Positions 60,429-64,000 of a stretch of DNA of 64,000 nt are shown here, in pieces. Under the pieces are notes generated by a model, which was given only the letters and a program-made list of their open reading frames with translations, searched no databases and had not been told where the DNA came from. Every line of letters begins with the position of its first letter. The first letter of the stretch is position 1. Position numbers and translations under genes: made by a program. The stretch comes from Mycolicibacterium neworleansense (lineage in GTDB: Bacteria; Actinomycetota; Actinomycetes; Mycobacteriales; Mycobacteriaceae): NCBI RefSeq assembly GCF_001245615.1, contig NZ_CWKH01000001.1:682001-746000 (forward strand), in the 5' to 3' direction.

Positions 60429-62021
60429 ATGACTCACGGACCGGTCGGCGATCCTGCATCAGACCTGGATTACGAGGAATCCGAGCACAGCGGCAAGGTG
60501 GTCCGGATCGCTTCGGTGGCAGCGTTGGGCGGCTTGCTTTTCGGTTATGACAGTGCCGTGATCAACGGGGCGGTCGCCGCCCTGCAGGACGAATTCCAGA
60601 TCAACAACGTCGTTCTGGGTTCCGCGGTGGCCTCGGCGTTGCTGGGAGCCGCGGTGGGCGCGTTGACGGCAGGGCAGCTGGCCGACCGGATCGGCCGGCG
60701 GTCGGTCATGAAGCTCGCGGCGTTGCTGTTCTTCATCAGCGCGATCGGTACCGCCGTTGCCACACATATCTGGCTGGTGGTGATCTTCCGCATCATCGGA
60801 GGCCTTGGCGTCGGGGTGGCCTCCGTCATCGCGCCCACTTACATTGCCGAGACTGCACCGCCGCGCATCCGCGGGCGACTCGGCTCACTACAGCAGTTGG
60901 CGATCGTGACCGGAATCTTCCTGTCCCTGTCGGTCGACTATCTGCTTGCTCATCTGGCCGGTGGCTCCCGCGAAGAACTGTGGTTCGGGCTTGCTGCCTG
61001 GCGGTGGATGTTCCTGGTGATGGCCATACCGGCCCTGGTGTACGGCCTGCTGGCCTACACCATCCCGGAGTCGCCCCGGTACCTGGTCGCCAAGTTCCGT
61101 ATTCCGGAGGCACGCAAGGTTCTCTCCATGCTGCTCGGTGAGAAGAACCTCGAGATCACCATCCACCGGATCGAGGACTCGCTGAAGTCCGAGAAGCCAC
61201 CGTCGTGGCAGGACCTGCTCAAGCCACGCGACCTCACCGGCGGGTTCACCGCGTGGGTACGCCGCTATGTCTGGTGGCTGCTGCTGCTGTTCATCATCCT
61301 GGCCGTCGGATCGGTCTCGCTCGGATGGTGGCTGCTGGCTGTCGTCTTCGCCGCACTCGGTATCGGGGCGGCCTTGGTCAGCGGGCTGTACGGCATCGTC
61401 TGGGTTGGCTTGGGGCTGTCCATATTCCAGCAGTTCGTCGGCATCAACGTGATCTTCTACTACTCGAATGTGTTGTGGGAGGCCGTCGGATTCGAGGAGA
61501 GTCAGGCGTTCACCATCACCGTGATCACATCGGTGACCAACATCGTCACCACGCTGATCGCGATCGCGCTGATCGACAGGATCGGGCGCAAGCCGCTGCT
61601 GCTCATCGGCTCCACCGGCATGGCGCTCACCCTGGGGACCATGGCCGTGATCTTCGGAACCGCCCCGCAGGTCGACGGTCAGCCCCAACTGAACGGTGTG
61701 GCCGGGCCGATCGCGCTGGTCGCGGCCAACCTGTTCGTGGTGGCGTTCGGCATGTCGTGGGGCCCGGTGGTGTGGGTGCTACTGGGGGAGATGTTCCCCA
61801 ACCGGATCCGGGCCGCGGCGTTGGGCCTGGCGGCGGCAGGGCAGTGGGTGGCCAACTGGCTGATCACCGTGTCGTTCCCCGAATTGCGGAACGTGTTGGG
61901 TGTGGCGTACGGCTTCTACGCACTGTGCGCGCTGCTGTCGTTGATCTTCGTCTGGAAGTGGGTCCAGGAAACCAAGGGCAAACACCTCGAGGACATGCAC
62001 GCCGAGGCGATGAGCGCCTAG
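60429..62021 (+). CDS. Sugar porter (MFS), glucose-permease-like
   Basis: 530 aa, 12 membrane segments. Sugar-porter signatures: GGLLFGYDSAVINGA in TM1, GQLADRIGRRSVM after TM2, YIAETAPPRIRGRLGSLQQL, PESPRYLVAK after TM6, QQFVGINVIFYYSNVLWE in TM7, DRIGRKPLL and a C-terminal QETKGK variant of the PETKG motif. Resembles the GlfP glucose permease of M. smegmatis and Zymomonas Glf, so glucose/xylose uptake is likely. An unusually long loop with two hydrophobic stretches lies between TM6 and TM7 (about 255-330). Confidence 0.9.
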   Translation: MTHGPVGDPASDLDYEESEHSGKVVRIASVAALGGLLFGYDSAVINGAVAALQDEFQINNVVLGSAVASALLGAAVGALTAGQLADRIGRRSVMKLAALLFFISAIGTAVATHIWLVVIFRIIGGLGVGVASVIAPTYIAETAPPRIRGRLGSLQQLAIVTGIFLSLSVDYLLAHLAGGSREELWFGLAAWRWMFLVMAIPALVYGLLAYTIPESPRYLVAKFRIPEARKVLSMLLGEKNLEITIHRIEDSLKSEKPPSWQDLLKPRDLTGGFTAWVRRYVWWLLLLFIILAVGSVSLGWWLLAVVFAALGIGAALVSGLYGIVWVGLGLSIFQQFVGINVIFYYSNVLWEAVGFEESQAFTITVITSVTNIVTTLIAIALIDRIGRKPLLLIGSTGMALTLGTMAVIFGTAPQVDGQPQLNGVAGPIALVAANLFVVAFGMSWGPVVWVLLGEMFPNRIRAAALGLAAAGQWVANWLITVSFPELRNVLGVAYGFYALCALLSLIFVWKWVQETKGKHLEDMHAEAMSA

Positions 62022-62494
62022 CGCGGCTCCGGCGGGGGTTCGTAGTCGTCGCGATACGGGGCCGCGCCGATGCTGCGGGCGATGTCGACGGCTGCCTCGA
62101 CCAGTTTCTCCGGCTCGATGTCCCGGTGGGCCAGATAGACCTCACAGTGCCCCACGACCACCCACACGCTGGACAGTTGCACCTGTACAAGGGCGAACTC
62201 GCCGGGTTGGGAGCGGTTGAGCTCGTAGGTTCCCCGCGTGAGGTCGGCGCCGTAGCGCAGCTCCTCGACCTCGGCGGCGAAGTCGTCGACCGGGTGGATC
62301 GACACGGTGAGGGTCGGGGACGAGGCCGCGTCGGCGCCCCACGACGCGGACAGGCAATCGAGCGGACGGATCGGGTTGGCCACGCGGTTGTTCTGGACCA
62401 GGCCGTCCATGGTCAGGTGTCGGGACAGGATCGCGCGGATCGCCGTGACCCGGGCAGTGTAGGTCCGCAGCTCGTCGCCGACAGGTTCGCTCAC
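62018..62494 (-). CDS. Hypothetical protein
   Basis: 158 aa, not recognised. Soluble; N-terminal helical part ([20 protein letters not shown]), then alternating strands ([45 protein letters not shown]) and a Pro-rich end. The start is uncertain: GTG 62494 has AGGAGG immediately before it, too close for a normal Shine-Dalgarno; GTG 62512 (18 bases upstream) has GGAGGG at proper distance. Divergent from hisE, convergent with the permease. Confidence 0.7.
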   Translation of the reverse strand: MSEPVGDELRTYTARVTAIRAILSRHLTMDGLVQNNRVANPIRPLDCLSASWGADAASSPTLTVSIHPVDDFAAEVEELRYGADLTRGTYELNRSQPGEFALVQVQLSSVWVVVGHCEVYLAHRDIEPEKLVEAAVDIARSIGAAPYRDDYEPPPEPR

Positions 62495-62531
62495 CCTCCT
62501 ATTGCACCCCACATTTGGCCCTCCACCGAGC

Positions 62532-62813
62532 ATGAAACAATTCATGCCTGTGAAGACCTTCGAGGCCCTGTTCGCCGAACTCAGCGACAAAGCGCGCACC
62601 AGACCTGCCGGTAGCGGCACGGTCGCCGCCCTTGACGCCGGCATCCATGGGCTCGGCAAGAAGATCCTTGAGGAAGCCGGCGAGGTGTGGCTGGCGGCCG
62701 AGCACGAAAGCGACGAGTCGCTGGCCGAGGAGGTCAGCCAGTTGCTGTACTGGACCCAGGTGCTGTTGATCTCCCGGGGACTCACCCTCGATGACGTCTA
62801 CCGGAAGTTGTGA
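62532..62813 (+). CDS. hisE: Phosphoribosyl-ATP pyrophosphatase HisE
   Basis: Second step of histidine biosynthesis. 93 aa, equal to the M. tuberculosis enzyme. The all-alpha MazG-like fold motifs [26 protein letters not shown] hold the Mg-binding Glu/Asp residues; ends [13 protein letters not shown] 62532 is used; ATG 62544 is possible. Followed by hisG. Confidence 0.95.
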   Translation: MKQFMPVKTFEALFAELSDKARTRPAGSGTVAALDAGIHGLGKKILEEAGEVWLAAEHESDESLAEEVSQLLYWTQVLLISRGLTLDDVYRKL

Positions 62814-62828
62814 GCCGTGGCTGATCAG

Positions 62829-63683
62829 ATGTTGCGCGTCGCGGTGCCCAACAAGGGCTCGCTCAGCGAATCGGCCGCCGAGATCCTGGCCGAGGCCGGC
62901 TACCGGCGTCGGCGCGACCCCAAGGACCTGACCGTCGTCGATCCGGTCAACAACGTCGAATTCTTCTTCCTGCGGCCCAAGGACATCGCGATCTACGTGG
63001 GTTCGGGTCAGCTCGACCTCGGTATCACCGGACGTGATCTGGCCGCCGATTCCGACGCCCCGGTGCGGGAGCGCCTGTCGCTGGGCTTCGGCAACTCCAC
63101 CTTCCGTTACGCCGGTCCGGCCGGCCGGGACTGGAGCCCGCAGGACCTGGCCGGCAAGCGCATCGCCACCTCGTTCCCCAACCTGGTTCGCAAGGACCTT
63201 GCGGCACAGGGCATCGAGGCTTCGGTGATCCGGCTCGACGGCGCCGTCGAGATCTCCATTCAGCTCGGGGTTGCCGACGTGATCGCCGACGTGGTCGGCT
63301 CGGGCCGCACCCTGGGACTGCACGGCCTGGTGGCATTCGGTGCGCCGCTGTGCGACTCGGAGGCGGTGCTGATCGAACGTGACGGAGCCGAGGGCGACGG
63401 CAATGCCTCCGCGCGTGATCAGCTCACGGCGCGCGTGCAGGGCGTGGTGTTCGGCCAGCAGTACCTGATGCTGGATTACGATTGCCCGCGTGCGGTTTTG
63501 GATCAGGCCACCGCGGTGACTCCGGGCCTGGAGTCGCCGACCATCGCACCGCTGGCGGATCCGGACTGGGTCGCGGTACGGGCCTTGGTGCCGCGCCGCG
63601 ACGTCAACGCCATCATGGATGAGATCGCCGCGATCGGCGCGAAAGCGATACTCGCATCGGATATTCGGTTCTGCCGTTTCTGA
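62829..63683 (+). CDS. hisG: ATP phosphoribosyltransferase HisG (long form)
   Basis: First, feedback-regulated step of histidine synthesis. 284 aa, the long hexameric form with a C-terminal regulatory domain (about 215-284, [20 protein letters not shown]). The PRPP loop is in [15 protein letters not shown], and the N-terminal [12 protein letters not shown] is conserved. ATG 62829 matches the M. tuberculosis start; GTG 62817 (adds four residues) has a better Shine-Dalgarno (GGAAG at 62803-62807). The enzyme is inhibited by histidine. Confidence 0.96.
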   Translation: MLRVAVPNKGSLSESAAEILAEAGYRRRRDPKDLTVVDPVNNVEFFFLRPKDIAIYVGSGQLDLGITGRDLAADSDAPVRERLSLGFGNSTFRYAGPAGRDWSPQDLAGKRIATSFPNLVRKDLAAQGIEASVIRLDGAVEISIQLGVADVIADVVGSGRTLGLHGLVAFGAPLCDSEAVLIERDGAEGDGNASARDQLTARVQGVVFGQQYLMLDYDCPRAVLDQATAVTPGLESPTIAPLADPDWVAVRALVPRRDVNAIMDEIAAIGAKAILASDIRFCRF

Positions 63684-63750
63684 TCAGCGGGTGCCGCGGC
63701 ATCTTGCGTGTTAGCGTCCGGGGGACAATTCCAGGCCCCCGGAGGTTGCC

Positions 63751-64000
63751 GTGACGCATTTTCTGGTTCTGTTGTTGGCTCTGCTCATCGGCGTGGTCGC
63801 CGGACTGCGAGCGTTCACCGCTCCGGCCGCGGTGGCCTGGGCCGCCGCACTGAACTGGATCAACCTCGACGGCACCTGGGTGCAGTGGTTGGCGCATCCG
63901 GTCACGGTCACCGTGCTGACCATTCTCGCTGTGGTGGAGTTGGTTACCGACCAGCTGCCGAAGACCCCCAGCCGCAAGACGCCGGTGCAGTTCATCGCCC
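63751..64000 (+). CDS. DUF4126-family membrane protein (truncated by window end)
   Basis: First 83 codons only. GTG 63751 follows GGAGG at 63740-63744. Hydrophobic segment at 3-25 (LVLLLALLIGVVAGLRAFTA), then a second around 45-65; ELVTDQLPKTPSRKTP is the DUF4126 signature. Function unknown. Similar to Rv2120c, conserved after hisG in mycobacteria. Confidence 0.85.
   Translation, partial: MTHFLVLLLALLIGVVAGLRAFTAPAAVAWAAALNWINLDGTWVQWLAHPVTVTVLTILAVVELVTDQLPKTPSRKTPVQFIA

Overview
The window is high-GC actinobacterial DNA, most likely from a fast-growing Mycolicibacterium/Mycobacterium. Supporting signs are a mycobacterial-type division and cell-wall (dcw) cluster without ftsA, the polar growth protein Wag31, SepF, the mycothiol ligase MshC, the lipoprotein LppL, and proteins that closely resemble the M. 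tuberculosis Rv2165c-Rv2120c series.

Layout. (1) 1-20.5 kb, plus strand: rsmH, an FtsL-like membrane protein, pbpB, murE, murF, mraY, murD, ftsW, murG, murC, ftsQ, ftsZ, pgeF-like, yggS-like, sepF, yggT-like, wag31 and a small membrane protein. Most junctions are ATGA/GTGA overlaps, so this is a tightly coupled peptidoglycan-precursor and divisome operon. The wag31 reading frame is broken in this sequence. (2) 20.5-41.1 kb: an accessory block ending at a tRNA-Leu(GAG) gene. It holds a phosphoribosyltransferase/amidotransferase pair, a CitA/DpiB-type two-component system divergent from a TctCBA tricarboxylate transporter plus a universal stress protein, a fused assimilatory nitrate reductase/flavoprotein reductase, a large LuxR-type ATPase regulator, an alpha-dioxygenase-like haem protein coupled to a catalase-like protein, and a cytoplasmic subtilase coupled to an alpha/beta hydrolase. 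(3) 41.3-54.6 kb: mycobacterial core genes (M20 peptidase, PEBP, pyrD, lppL, uppP, histidine phosphatase, DUF3090, SCO1664-like kinase-fold protein, cysQ, mshC, SDR, PAC2). (4) 54.6-64 kb: metH behind an S-adenosylhomocysteine riboswitch, an NmrA-like reductase, a HAD phosphatase, a sugar permease with a CRP-like site, hisE, hisG and a truncated DUF4126 gene.

How they work together: region 1 makes lipid II (MurE-F-MraY-MurD-MurG-MurC), polymerises and cross-links it (FtsW, PbpB), and places the divisome and poles (FtsZ, SepF, FtsQ, Wag31). UppP in region 3 recycles the lipid carrier. CysQ and MshC link sulfur activation to mycothiol. MetH and its riboswitch run the methyl cycle.

Most notable observations: the wag31 frameshift; a riboswitch whose ligand-binding P1 stem excludes a hairpin that would hide the metH ribosome-binding site; the oxylipin-like alpha-dioxygenase/catalase operon; the winged-helix subtilase/hydrolase pair beside a tRNA gene; and a short overlapping leader ORF at ftsZ with a very strong Shine-Dalgarno. 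No CRISPR array, insertion sequence or rRNA was seen.
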